Shown piece after piece: positions 8,804 through 17,804 of a stretch of 37,438 nucleotides of DNA. The notes beneath the pieces were generated by a model. The model was not told where the DNA came from, ran no database searches, and saw only the letters and a program-made list of their open reading frames with translations. Source of the stretch: a virus; the IMG/VR virus record IMGVR_UViG_3300022602_000236, positions 1 to 37,438 of that record, one strand, 5' to 3'. Each line of letters begins with the position of its first letter. Within the stretch, counting starts at the first letter, position 1. The position numbers and the translations under genes are program-made.

Positions 8804-10647
8804 TATGCAACTGTACTAGGAGTAAATGTATAGTTATTCCCGCCACCAAGTAATCCAGAAGCAGTTGGATCAGCAAGAACATTAACTGTTAAATTTGCCA
8901 TGTCTATTTGAACATACTGAGACAAAGCGGAAACAACGTCATTTGATAGTGGCTTGATTGTAAAATATAATGATGCATCATATAATGAAGAAATTGTCAA
9001 ATTCTTTACATTAATATAACCAGTTGAATAATTAACAGAACCAATAGTGGCATTTGCTATTACTTTAGAACCATCTGGTCCATAATAAAATAAACGAATA
9101 TTTCCAATACCATCATCGTCTAGATAGTATATGTTTGTGCTTCCTGGAATATAAAATCCACTACTTAGAATTACATTGTCAGGAGTTCCAGTTTCTCGAA
9201 TTGGATTAATTAAATTAATAGTATATTCTGCAGATGTATTATATTGTGGGTTAGCGATTGCTCTTTGAAGAACTAGAGTCGTAATATTATTTTCAATTGC
9301 TGGATCAGCAGCATCAATTAATTTACTTAATTTAGAGAATCTAAACACACCATCAAAATTTTGTAGATCTGAATTATTATAATCATTAACAACATTTGTA
9401 ATTATTGTCGCTAAATCGGATGGAGATTTATTTGTAATTTGATTGTTATAATATGCAGTAATAGTAAGTTCAATATTAATTGCGTCTGGGTCAACTATAT
9501 TTGTAATTACAGAAACAATACCACGTGGCTTAATAACATTGGTAATGATATCCATTTTCTGTAGAGCAGTTAAAGCAGAAACATTATATGGTTTAATACA
9601 AACATAAACTTGACCATAGACTGGAGGAATGTTATCTTCACCACCCCAAACAGAAACTGATTGCGCCTCAGGTACGTTTGCGTAGATTATTGCTTTATAA
9701 TCATCAGTAGTAACTGCACGATTTTGTGATGAATAGAATTTTGGAGCATTAAAACGAATACTATCAATTGTTTCCGATACAGAACCACCAATCGCAGGAG
9801 ATAATGTAGTAACGGCAACTGTTGCTCCACTTAATAATGATCCACCATTAAAAGAGAAAATAGAAGCACCATTCGCTGCATCTAAACTTGATACAAAATA
9901 ATTTACATAAACCAAGTTACCTGGAACTAAAGCAACACCCAAGTTACCATCACCAAAATCAATTTGATATAGTCCATCATCCATTTCTTTAACCCAATAA
10001 ACTGTGGATGTTGGACCAACATTAACTAATGTATCTGCTGGTTTAAAGTAAGTGTAGATTGAAGAACTTGGGTTGTCTTGAACAGTTATATTCAATGTGT
10101 TTAAATCAGCATTTGCATTTGGAATTGTTATAATAGTACCTGTATTATATGTATAGGTATTTGTTATTGGAATACCTTCAGTAAGTGTTACATTTGGAAA
10201 TACAAATGTAAGACCAGAAGAAGAAGCAGTAACTGCTTGCTTATTAAAGAACGTATATGTTGTTCCATTTACATTAGTTGTAAAAGAACTAAATGCTGGT
10301 AAAGTTAATGCTGCTGGCAAATTCGTTCCAGTCGGAGCAGTAACTGTAATTGTAACTTGAGCAGTTGCCGATGTTGCTGAGCGAGGACGATAACCAAGCA
10401 TCTTTGCCAAAGAAACAACACTATTACGTTTTCTTGCTGAGTCAAGAAACATTTCATTTACTGCAAGATTATTATAAAGAGCATTATAATGTGTGTTATA
10501 TGCCAATACATCAAGTAGAACTGATAATGCAGACCCTTCAAAATTATAATCTTGAAACTGGGTTTGACCCTGTAAATATGTAATTAAATTTGCTTTGATA
10601 TTATCAAAGTCTAAATCTGTTGTTGAGATTTTTTGATTATTAGACAT
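8803..10647 (-). CDS. gp6: Baseplate wedge protein gp6
   Basis: At 614 residues it is close to T4 gp6 (660). The N-terminus has the family signature: FQDYNFEGS, LLDVLAYNTHYNA, NEMFLDSARKR and LAKMLGYRPRSA (about residues 37-95). The middle contains the gpJ-like baseplate section (YWVKEMDDGLYQIDFGDGNLG, about 218-238; then AVTTDDYKAI and VSVWGGEDNIPP). gp6 dimers tie neighbouring wedges into the baseplate inner ring together with gp25 and gp53, whose genes lie just upstream. It overlaps gp25 and the gp7-position gene by 1 nt each, indicating translational coupling. Confidence 0.93.
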   Translation of the reverse strand: MSNNQKISTTDLDFDNIKANLITYLQGQTQFQDYNFEGSALSVLLDVLAYNTHYNALYNNLAVNEMFLDSARKRNSVVSLAKMLGYRPRSATSATAQVTITVTAPTGTNLPAALTLPAFSSFTTNVNGTTYTFFNKQAVTASSSGLTFVFPNVTLTEGIPITNTYTYNTGTIITIPNANADLNTLNITVQDNPSSSIYTYFKPADTLVNVGPTSTVYWVKEMDDGLYQIDFGDGNLGVALVPGNLVYVNYFVSSLDAANGASIFSFNGGSLLSGATVAVTTLSPAIGGSVSETIDSIRFNAPKFYSSQNRAVTTDDYKAIIYANVPEAQSVSVWGGEDNIPPVYGQVYVCIKPYNVSALTALQKMDIITNVIKPRGIVSVITNIVDPDAINIELTITAYYNNQITNKSPSDLATIITNVVNDYNNSDLQNFDGVFRFSKLSKLIDAADPAIENNITTLVLQRAIANPQYNTSAEYTINLINPIRETGTPDNVILSSGFYIPGSTNIYYLDDDGIGNIRLFYYGPDGSKVIANATIGSVNYSTGYINVKNLTISSLYDASLYFTIKPLSNDVVSALSQYVQIDMANLTVNVLADPTASGLLGGGNNYTFTPSTVA

Positions 10648-11039
10648 TATCGAGATCTTTGTAATGTTAGGTCTAGAGTTTGAGGTTCAGTACTATTTAA
10701 AATAGTATATTCAATAGCAACAAAAAGAGAATACCCATCATCGGATAAATTGACAATTACATCAGTCAAATTTACACGAGGCTCATAGTTATTAATTGTA
10801 TTAACAATTGCTTGCTTTACCATCGCTCCGATCATTGGAGAAGCTGGTTCAAATAATAAACGCTTAATTGGGCTGCCGATTTCGCTATGAAATGGTCTCT
10901 CATAGAAAGATGTAAGGATTAGATTCTGAATAGCAGCTTTTACCGCATAATCGTCTAAACGAAGTGCGATATCCCCAGTCACTGGATTGGGGATAAAATT
11001 AAAGTCTATATCAGAAAATGTTCTTGTATTTATTGGCAT
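10647..11039 (-). CDS. gp25: Baseplate wedge protein gp25
   Basis: At 130 residues it matches T4 gp25 (132) and the gpW/gp25 (lysozyme-like TssE) family. The core signature is RPFHSEIGSPIKRLLFEP (about residues 48-66), preceded by the FSDIDFNFIPNPVTGDI opening. gp25 nucleates sheath polymerisation and locks gp6 in the inner ring. The ATG at 11039 lies only 5 nt after a CCTAAATA late-type box, which would put the transcription start at or very near the start codon. The stop overlaps the gp6 ATG. Confidence 0.93.
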   Translation of the reverse strand: MPINTRTFSDIDFNFIPNPVTGDIALRLDDYAVKAAIQNLILTSFYERPFHSEIGSPIKRLLFEPASPMIGAMVKQAIVNTINNYEPRVNLTDVIVNLSDDGYSLFVAIEYTILNSTEPQTLDLTLQRSR

Positions 11040-11044
11040 ATTCT

Positions 11045-11052
11045 TATTTAGG
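11045..11052 (-). promoter_or_regulatory. Late promoter-like box (CCTAAATA) abutting gp25
   Basis: The minus strand reads CCTAAATA then AGAAT then the gp25 ATG. CTAAATA is a variant of the T4 late -10 element. With usual late spacing, transcription would begin at or beside the ATG, giving a leaderless gp25 message. The box lies between the PAAR gene stop and gp25. Confidence 0.45.
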
Positions 11053-11352
11053 TTATTCTATGGTAAGTTTTGCAGAACCTGGACCAACTTTATCTCCATC
11101 TGCTATTGGATCATTTGTTCTTGCAACTGCTATACCTTCAAAATATGTTTTCGATGCGCCAGATGTTATTTCTCTCTGGGCATCTTGATGTATACCACCA
11201 CCAAATGGAGTATGAGATTCATATTCATCCCCAACCAATCCTATTAATAAACCATCAACATAGGATTTGGTGGCTTGGTTTTTATGTGTTAGTGGTGTAG
11301 ATGGACCATCTAATCCTTGAGACATATCACCTTTTCTAGCTACATTTCCCAT
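11053..11352 (-). CDS. PAAR-like tail spike tip protein (gp5.4-like)
   Basis: This 99-residue protein sits directly after the spike gene gp5 and before gp25. It has the glycine/proline-rich, short-strand character of PAAR proteins: MGNVARKGDMSQG at the start, HTPFGGGIHQDA in the middle and IADGDKVGPGSAKL at the end. Two histidines (around HTP and GIHQD) could bind the metal that sharpens the tip. In T4 the equivalent gp5.4 caps the gp5 beta-helix and is the first part to touch the outer membrane. Position and pattern agree, but I could not verify the metal ligands. Confidence 0.8.
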   Translation of the reverse strand: MGNVARKGDMSQGLDGPSTPLTHKNQATKSYVDGLLIGLVGDEYESHTPFGGGIHQDAQREITSGASKTYFEGIAVARTNDPIADGDKVGPGSAKLTIE

Positions 11353-14300
11353 TATACCTTCTGCGGAGGAGCAGCACCATCAGTAAGTAAAACAAACCCA
11401 TTTGGAATACCAGCAGAATTTCTTTGATAAACTTTATCGTTAGACATTGTAAAAGCCCATTTTAGATTACCTTTTTGTTTATATGACAAATGCATCCAAA
11501 CTTGATCTTTGTATCTATACTCTAATATAACTTGATTATAAGGAACTAATGCTTCAATCTTTTGAATCATATTATAAGTTGCATTATATCTGTCTGGTAA
11601 AAGTAATGCAACATCTGCTGCTTGTCCTTTACAGTGATCAGAGAATGGAGACTCTTGAGGTACAACACCCTTTAAACGATAACCAGATGTAATTGTCCAT
11701 TGTTTTCCATATCCACCAATTCCACCTGGAAGGACAGATAATGCTGGCTCCAAAACATTTTGGCAAAGAATAGCAAGGTTCGAAACGATTTCTTGAGTAG
11801 TATAAACTCTCAATGGACCACCTTTAACATCCTGTAATTCTTGATCTACTAATTTGTGTTTTCCTTGAATTCCACCATAAATTAACATCCCAAGAGTAAA
11901 ATTCGGAGATAATCTAAAATCGTTTGTAAAATTAGTAGTACTTTGTATCTTTGATGTATCAACAGCAACAATATTATTTGAACCGCCAGTCGTAGGTGTG
12001 TTCGCAGAAGTATCTACAGATGGAGTTGGTGGATTTGGAACACCATTAGTTTGCGCTTGGTTGTTTGCGAATGCTCTTCCCTGTGGTGTATCATAATCTT
12101 GTGGGGTTTCAGCTGCGGCATAATTTTCAACAACACGATCTGGTGGAGATAACTCAGGAACATCTGGATATAATGGCGCACCAGCAGTTGGTGCTGGTAA
12201 ATCAATAGATTCAACAGCGTTTGCTCCATTACCAAACTGACCAGTTGAGTAATCTGCGTATAGTGTGCCACCAGCAAGAATATTCATATCCTCGCCAGAA
12301 TTGATATTAACTCCAGATCCAGCCAACTGATTAATATTGGCAGCTTCAAGAGTAAAGTCTCCACCAGCTTTAATTTGAACTGTACCACCAACAGCTAAAG
12401 TAAAATCATTGGCAACACCAGCTGATAGATTATTACCAACTTGTAAAGTTGCATCACCCTCTACTTGAATATTCGCATCAGACTGTGCGTATATGTTTAC
12501 GTTACCAGCAACAGTTAAATTACAGTCGCCTTGTACGTGAACATAATTATTTCTAAGCATAATGGTATATGTTTCACCATTAATGAATGTAGTTTTTGAT
12601 CCATTTGGGTCAATTTCTTCATACGTTCCAGCACGATGGTAAGTATGAATACGTTCTTGACCAGGAGTATCATCAAATTCCTGAATATGACCAGATTCTG
12701 TTTCCATAACTTTATTATATGGATACTGAGCACCAAAAGCAGAAAGTGGTTGACTCCAAGTTCCACTACCCATTGGCAGAGGAATTCCTTGATCTCTTGC
12801 GCTATCTTTTAATTCAACAACAGTGCCTTTAATAATACCACGAGCAAGACGATTAGTGTCTGGTTCATTTACATAATCAGGAAGGGGATACTTATTATTT
12901 GGATCTCTGAAGCCAGTATTATCAGTTCCACGTTTAATACTTTCTTGTGATGGACCAGGAGTTACTGGGGCATTATCTGGTGGTGGAGTAGGAGCATCAG
13001 TACCTGCTGATTTTTGCACAGAACCAGTAACAGCTCCACCATAAAAGTATTCATAGTAAGATTGTTTTTTAGCAGAAATATCTGGAGAATTAACACCAAC
13101 TGCCTTCTTAGCAGCAAAGAAATATCCAGGATTATCTGTTGGGCTTACGCCTTTTGGTACACGATCTTTAATATAAAGAGCAGCGACTATTGCTGAAACA
13201 TTTAAATCATCATTAAGAGAATCAGGATTATTTAAAATGTCAATATTTAATCCAGCAGCCTTTGCTAGATCATTATATCGTTTGTAGTTACCACGACCAG
13301 TAAGTTGAATATATCCACGACCATAATATTTACCACCATCTTCATCAGTTAAATTACCAAGGAAACCTTTACCACGTCTTGTTGGTCCATAGATAACACT
13401 GAAAAATTGTTCTCTTGTTAATCCCTTTTTTTGCGCATCAGAATATTGTTGTGCGTCGGCATCTGATAAGAAAGAGAAAATTTGTTTTATTCTAGAAACT
13501 GAATAATTATATGATTCTAACTGAGGAATCCAAGTTGTTTCTCCACCAGCGATACCAAGTAAAGCACATTTCTGTTCTTTAGTTGTTAAACCAACAGCAT
13601 CGCAAGCAGCAATAAGTGCTTTAATACCCGCAGATGCTTTTGATTGATTTGTCGTAGATTTTGGTGGAGGAACAGTTGGTATTGAATCATTGACAGCACT
13701 AGAAGCAGGAGTCGCAGGAGTAGTTGGTGATGCAGCAGGAGGAGTAGTTGTAACAGGTTGTCCGTTACCAGATGTTACTGGATTACCAGAACTATCTGTT
13801 ACTACATTCGATGCTTTACTTTGATTAACAGCATCCAGATTAGTTGGTGCTGGTTTGAATGTAATAATGTTTTCGCCATACCCAGTAACTGCTTCGCTAA
13901 TTGTAATTTTAGTTCCACTATCAATACTAACAATTGTACAATTACTTGATAAACCATATCCAACAACAAACATATTTGCTGTAAGACCAGTGGTTAAATC
14001 TGTTCTTCCAGTTGGATCAGTAAATGTTAATTGTTTACCATCAGTTGGACCAACAATAGTTGTTAGTTGAATATCCGCAAGTTTGGCAGATGGGTTTACT
14101 GCAGATTCGCTATCATCATTTGATATAGCAGTAGGAATTTGTGGGATACCACCAACAGTACCAAGTATAACTGGTTGTTGCATATCATGATCAAGGAACA
14201 TTAAAACAACAGTAGTTCCTTCAACTGGACCAACAGGTGTATATCCAATACCATTCATAGCAGCAGAACCGATTGGTTGTACTGGTGTTGACCAAGGTAA

Positions 14301-14414
14301 ATCGTTTGTCGGTAACTGAGTCTTATCGTGAGTGTGCAGTCCTACGATTCGAACTTGACAACGACCAAGTTGTAATGGATCGGCTCTATTTTCAACTATT
14401 CCTGTATAAAACAT
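11352..14414 (-). CDS. gp5: Tail spike/hub protein gp5 with GH19 lysozyme and M15 peptidase domains
   Basis: This 1020-residue protein is much longer than T4 gp5 (575). Residues ~1-95 form the OB-fold (YTGIVENRADPLQLGRCQVR, later VVLMFLDHDMQQPVILG). A Pro/Thr/Ser-rich linker runs to ~255. Residues ~260-458 resemble GH19/chitinase-type lysozymes (GIAGGETTW, then KYYGRGYIQLTGRGNY) in place of the T4-lysozyme domain. Residues ~620-720 are the repetitive strand-turn beta-helix. Residues ~830-985 look like an M15/VanY-type D-Ala-D-Ala peptidase (TSGYR, SDHCKGQAADV with H-x-x-G-x-x-x-D, and WMHLSY). gp5 punctures the outer membrane and digests peptidoglycan. It overlaps gp27 by 1 nt (TAATG). Confidence 0.9.
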   Translation of the reverse strand: MFYTGIVENRADPLQLGRCQVRIVGLHTHDKTQLPTNDLPWSTPVQPIGSAAMNGIGYTPVGPVEGTTVVLMFLDHDMQQPVILGTVGGIPQIPTAISNDDSESAVNPSAKLADIQLTTIVGPTDGKQLTFTDPTGRTDLTTGLTANMFVVGYGLSSNCTIVSIDSGTKITISEAVTGYGENIITFKPAPTNLDAVNQSKASNVVTDSSGNPVTSGNGQPVTTTPPAASPTTPATPASSAVNDSIPTVPPPKSTTNQSKASAGIKALIAACDAVGLTTKEQKCALLGIAGGETTWIPQLESYNYSVSRIKQIFSFLSDADAQQYSDAQKKGLTREQFFSVIYGPTRRGKGFLGNLTDEDGGKYYGRGYIQLTGRGNYKRYNDLAKAAGLNIDILNNPDSLNDDLNVSAIVAALYIKDRVPKGVSPTDNPGYFFAAKKAVGVNSPDISAKKQSYYEYFYGGAVTGSVQKSAGTDAPTPPPDNAPVTPGPSQESIKRGTDNTGFRDPNNKYPLPDYVNEPDTNRLARGIIKGTVVELKDSARDQGIPLPMGSGTWSQPLSAFGAQYPYNKVMETESGHIQEFDDTPGQERIHTYHRAGTYEEIDPNGSKTTFINGETYTIMLRNNYVHVQGDCNLTVAGNVNIYAQSDANIQVEGDATLQVGNNLSAGVANDFTLAVGGTVQIKAGGDFTLEAANINQLAGSGVNINSGEDMNILAGGTLYADYSTGQFGNGANAVESIDLPAPTAGAPLYPDVPELSPPDRVVENYAAAETPQDYDTPQGRAFANNQAQTNGVPNPPTPSVDTSANTPTTGGSNNIVAVDTSKIQSTTNFTNDFRLSPNFTLGMLIYGGIQGKHKLVDQELQDVKGGPLRVYTTQEIVSNLAILCQNVLEPALSVLPGGIGGYGKQWTITSGYRLKGVVPQESPFSDHCKGQAADVALLLPDRYNATYNMIQKIEALVPYNQVILEYRYKDQVWMHLSYKQKGNLKWAFTMSNDKVYQRNSAGIPNGFVLLTDGAAPPQKV

Positions 14415-15703
14415 TATTTCTTAGTCCCGTCAATACTCTTTAATAGAGTGTCTTTTATTAGTTCCATATTACATTCATGACGTTCGCGAGTAATGTAATG
14501 ATTAATAGCCGAAGCAATATAATTACCAGAAAACATATTATCAATAATATCGTTATCGTTATCAGTTGTAGCTGTCGGATCAACTTTATATAAAGTTATT
14601 TTCATCTTTTGACCAACTGTATAATCACATCTACCTGGAACAACAATTTCTATTTTATTTGCTTCTGCTGATTTTAACAAAGATAATCTTTGCTGTTCAT
14701 TTTTATAATTAGTAGCATCACCAAATCCACTAAAATTCGCATTATCCCTCGGATAATTTATAAGCAAAGAATTTGTTTTAAAAACAGAATTTTGATTTGC
14801 AATATTATATTTGTTAAGATGATTTTGTTTATCAAAATTGTCAAACATTGTAAAATTCTTGACATTATACTGTTTTTTTGTTAAATCGAAAGAAACAATT
14901 TTAGATGCAAATAGACCACTTCTGATTCTGTCCATGTAATCAAAACCAGTAGGAATGCTTATTTGATTTATACGTTTAAAATCCTCTTGAGGATTCTTGG
15001 CATCGCCACCCATCGATGTTGAATCGCGAGTGTATTTGTCGTATGTAAATTCAGCATATACATTATTATTGTACAAAGTATCTAAACTGGCAAAATAAAA
15101 ACCATCTCTATTCTCAAAGAAAACATAACTTGGAGATCCATTTTTATTTACTGCCATGTTAGTTGCATACTGAATTGCTTTTGATGGAGACCAAAAGTTG
15201 GAAATAAATTTAATATCTTTTGCAGTTTGTTCAACCTGAACACGTTTACCTGTTTCAAAACCATTAAATGTATCAGTTGCTAGATATTTTACAATATCAG
15301 ATGGAGCACCAGTAAATACTTTACTTACCTTTTTGTTTAAATCAACAATTGCCTCCATTGAAATAAAATGTAACTGATAAACTACATTTCTATCTCCTAT
15401 TAATTCTCTATCTGTTAATTTGTAAATATAGTATTTACCAGATATATTGCCAACTTTTAATGAAGGAGTTGATACTTGGAGTTCTACTGTTTCTTCGCCA
15501 GCGAATGGAAATAAATTAACAAGATCAAAAGATTCTTTTAAAATTAAAGAACCTGTTATAAATGGGGAGAATAAGTCTTCATAAAATGAAATAGCAATAA
15601 CTTGAGGAGTTACTTCTTGAGATACACCTGCTCTTGTAGTAATTAATACTTTTTCAATATTTACATCACCAGCTTGGCGAAGGACTGTTTCTGCGTCTTG
15701 CAT
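14414..15703 (-). CDS. gp27: Baseplate hub protein gp27
   Basis: A 429-residue protein (T4 gp27 is 391) encoded immediately upstream of gp5, its structural partner in the trimeric hub. Visible features: an early ISFYEDLFSPFITGSLILKE segment (about 38-57), the pattern of mixed beta strands expected for the two tube-like domains, and a CDYTVGQKMKITLYK segment near the C-terminus followed by the GNYIASAINHYI strand. gp27 adapts the six-fold tail tube to the three-fold spike. It overlaps gp53 and gp5 by 1 nt each. Identification rests on sequence pattern plus gene order 48-53-27-5. Confidence 0.85.
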   Translation of the reverse strand: MQDAETVLRQAGDVNIEKVLITTRAGVSQEVTPQVIAISFYEDLFSPFITGSLILKESFDLVNLFPFAGEETVELQVSTPSLKVGNISGKYYIYKLTDRELIGDRNVVYQLHFISMEAIVDLNKKVSKVFTGAPSDIVKYLATDTFNGFETGKRVQVEQTAKDIKFISNFWSPSKAIQYATNMAVNKNGSPSYVFFENRDGFYFASLDTLYNNNVYAEFTYDKYTRDSTSMGGDAKNPQEDFKRINQISIPTGFDYMDRIRSGLFASKIVSFDLTKKQYNVKNFTMFDNFDKQNHLNKYNIANQNSVFKTNSLLINYPRDNANFSGFGDATNYKNEQQRLSLLKSAEANKIEIVVPGRCDYTVGQKMKITLYKVDPTATTDNDNDIIDNMFSGNYIASAINHYITRERHECNMELIKDTLLKSIDGTKK

Positions 15704-16197
15704 TATAATTGATCTTTATAATTCTTAAGAACTAAACCAATTACATCTTTAGAAATAATTTTAATTCTGCGTTTTGTTTCATTTAATGCTTCTTCATACT
15801 GTCTATTAGAAACAGATGTTGCTCCAGAAATAGTTTGGTCAACAATATATTGTCCAGTTGAATCTACCCAGTGATGAATATCATCAGCATTCGCACCATA
15901 CTTATCAGAAATATATTTCTCAAGAGCAAGATAATTCATTGGAAAATCTGCTCTATAATCATACATATCATTGGCGAGCATAATAACCCAGTGATATTCT
16001 GGTGTACCATAAATTTTGTCTGATATTACCTCAGGTGTTTCTCCATCGACAATATCATAATAGTCATAAACAGTAATATTAGAAAGAATCTCTTTTCTGA
16101 ATTTTATATTTCTTGTAATATCTGTCATTACAAATGCTTGAGTTTTATTACCAATCTGGTAATCATAAAGCATTTTTGGAAAATTTTCGAAATACAT
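15703..16197 (-). CDS. gp53: Baseplate wedge protein gp53
   Basis: At 164 residues it is near T4 gp53 (196). Family features include the MYFENFPKMLYDY start and the segment YYDIVDGETPEVISDKIYGT followed by YHWVIMLANDMYDYRADFPM (about residues 45-87), the LysM-like core found in gp53 proteins. gp53 clamps neighbouring wedges around the hub. It overlaps both gp48 and gp27 by 1 nt, consistent with one coupled polycistronic late transcript. Confidence 0.9.
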   Translation of the reverse strand: MYFENFPKMLYDYQIGNKTQAFVMTDITRNIKFRKEILSNITVYDYYDIVDGETPEVISDKIYGTPEYHWVIMLANDMYDYRADFPMNYLALEKYISDKYGANADDIHHWVDSTGQYIVDQTISGATSVSNRQYEEALNETKRRIKIISKDVIGLVLKNYKDQL

Positions 16198-17309
16198 TAT
16201 AGACCATCCTTAACTTTATCTTTGGTAAGAAGAGCCAACTCGCGGAACTGTAGTTGAACATCTATTTGTGTTGGCATACCATTGGCAAAGGCAGTAAACA
16301 TTCCATTTGGAGTATAGTTAACATGCATATTTGTTAAAACTGCAGATGTATGTCTATGTAAATTTAAATTTTCTTGTCCATTATTATAATAAAAAATGTC
16401 AAATTCAGATGGATAAATGTACAAGAAATTATTAGCATCCTTAAATTCAGGATGCATATGATATTTAAATTGTTGAATAATTTTTAATACATTCGCAGCT
16501 TCATCTGGATTTCTTGGAAAAAATTTGTAATTAAAACTAAATGTTCTAAAATCGACACCTTTAAATACTTGTTCTTTCTTTGGGTTAGCTGCCAAACCAA
16601 GAGCAGCAGAGTTTGCTCCAGCATTTGGACCTTTAGATAAAGCAAGGTTTGCTAAAATAGCAGCACCAACACCAGTGACATCAGATTCTTTACCTTTAGT
16701 CTGTAATGCTTTAACAATTTCACTACCACCTGCAGCTGCCATTGCCAATGTGGCAGTATCGTCTTCTGACCATTGCATACCATAACTAATAGAAAGATCG
16801 TTTGGTATGTGTAAAGCAATGGCAGTTTTTAGACGTTTATTTGCTCTTGTTGTTTTAATAGAGTCGCTACTTAATACGGTTCCAATTACTGCTCCAGTTG
16901 CTCCACCAACAACAGCACCTTTTGCTGCACCTTCAACATTACCTGTTAATAAACCACCGCCAACTGCACCTTCAACTGCACCAGCAGTGGCATTGGCTGA
17001 TGTTAATTTATTACCAATGTTTTGGCCAACTAAATCTCCTTGATCTCTTGGTGTTAAATTCTCAACAGCAACACTTGGATCGTTAGCATATAATTTACCA
17101 TCTTGAGATACATTAATATAGAAAATTACATAGTTTCCACCATATTCGCCTCTGTTAGAGTACAAATCTTCTGGATATGACCATTGGCTAATGTCATATT
17201 TCCCAGCATCAAACCCTGTTGCATCTCCACGTGGTGTATACGTACTTGGTGGCGCTGTTGGGGTTGCTGGGGGCGCAGTATTTGCTGCAGGGTTGGTTGT
17301 TTCTGCCAT
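16197..17309 (-). CDS. gp48: Baseplate tail-tube cap protein gp48
   Basis: At 370 residues it is close to T4 gp48 (364). The N-terminal ~35 residues are Pro/Ala/Thr-rich; a Gly/Ala-rich segment (about 105-155) resembles a glycine-zipper. The C-terminal half carries the tube-fold signature: FRTFSFNYKFFPRNPDEA, IIQQFKYHMHPEF, YPSEFDIFYYN and the MHVNYTPNGMFTAF strand before QLQFRELALL. gp48 sits on the hub with gp54 as the platform for tail-tube polymerisation. It is the first gene of the minus-strand baseplate operon. A CATAAATA late box lies about 40 bp before its ATG. Confidence 0.88.
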   Translation of the reverse strand: MAETTNPAANTAPPATPTAPPSTYTPRGDATGFDAGKYDISQWSYPEDLYSNRGEYGGNYVIFYINVSQDGKLYANDPSVAVENLTPRDQGDLVGQNIGNKLTSANATAGAVEGAVGGGLLTGNVEGAAKGAVVGGATGAVIGTVLSSDSIKTTRANKRLKTAIALHIPNDLSISYGMQWSEDDTATLAMAAAGGSEIVKALQTKGKESDVTGVGAAILANLALSKGPNAGANSAALGLAANPKKEQVFKGVDFRTFSFNYKFFPRNPDEAANVLKIIQQFKYHMHPEFKDANNFLYIYPSEFDIFYYNNGQENLNLHRHTSAVLTNMHVNYTPNGMFTAFANGMPTQIDVQLQFRELALLTKDKVKDGL

Positions 17310-17316
17310 GTTTTCT

Positions 17317-17323
17317 CTAAATA
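17317..17323 (+). promoter_or_regulatory. Late promoter-like box (CTAAATA) for the plus-strand operon
   Basis: TCTCTAAATAGTG lies in the 44-bp gap between divergent gp48 and gp4. CTAAATA is the same late-box variant seen before gp25 and at 17792. A start near 17329 would give a leader of about 25 nt for gp4. Confidence 0.45.
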
Positions 17324-17348
17324 GTGTTAATTACTGTTCCTATTACCT

Positions 17349-17356
17349 TATTTATG
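17349..17356 (-). promoter_or_regulatory. Late promoter-like box (CATAAATA) for the gp48 baseplate operon
   Basis: On the minus strand CATAAATA, one base from TATAAATA, overlaps the gp4 start codon on the other strand. Transcription would begin near 17343, about 34 nt before the gp48 ATG. With the plus-strand box at 17317 this makes an overlapping divergent late promoter pair. Confidence 0.45.
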
Positions 17357-17788
17357 TTCCACAAAAGACTATACAAACCTGCACATCCAGAAAAATATTC
17401 TGGCAATCCAAGTAATATTATAATGAGATCAAGCTGGGAAACTAGATTCGCCAGTTGGTGTGATCATAATCCAAGCATATTAAAATGGAGTTCAGAAGAA
17501 ACTGTTATTCCTTATCGTTGTCCAACTGATGATAGAATACATCGTTATTTTGTGGACTTCAATATTCAAGTATCTCAGAGAGATGGAACAATTAAAAGGT
17601 ATTTGGTTGAAGTTAAGCCATCTAAACAATGTATTCCACCAGAATATCCTGGAAGACAAACAAAGAAATACATTACAGAGTCAATGACGTATATTAAAAA
17701 TCAGGCAAAATGGGCTGCAGCAACCGAATATTGTAAAGATCGTGGTTGGGAGTTTAAAATTATAACAGAAAAAGAACTTGGACTCTGA
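17354..17788 (+). CDS. gp4: Head completion protein gp4
   Basis: About 144 residues from the ATG at 17354, similar to T4 gp4 (150). I chose this ATG over an upstream in-frame GTG at 17324 because the family begins with a MFHKRLYKPAHPEKYSGNP-like segment. Features: RSSWETRFASWCD, WSSEETVIPY, YFVDFNIQV and YLVEVKPSKQ, an arrangement resembling a PD-(D/E)XK nuclease core (E, D...VDF, E-V-K). gp4 finishes packaged heads and makes them competent for tail joining. It is first in the plus-strand operon. Confidence 0.9.
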   Translation: MFHKRLYKPAHPEKYSGNPSNIIMRSSWETRFASWCDHNPSILKWSSEETVIPYRCPTDDRIHRYFVDFNIQVSQRDGTIKRYLVEVKPSKQCIPPEYPGRQTKKYITESMTYIKNQAKWAAATEYCKDRGWEFKIITEKELGL

Positions 17789-17791
17789 TAC

Positions 17792-17798
17792 CTAAATA
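17792..17798 (+). promoter_or_regulatory. Late promoter-like box (CTAAATA) before the 200-residue gene
   Basis: CCTAAATAACATAT directly precedes the ATG at 17805. With T4-like spacing, initiation would be at 17804-17805, giving a leaderless message, as for gp25. It lies in the gap between gp4 and the next gene. Confidence 0.4.
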
Positions 17799-17804
17799 AC
17801 ATAT

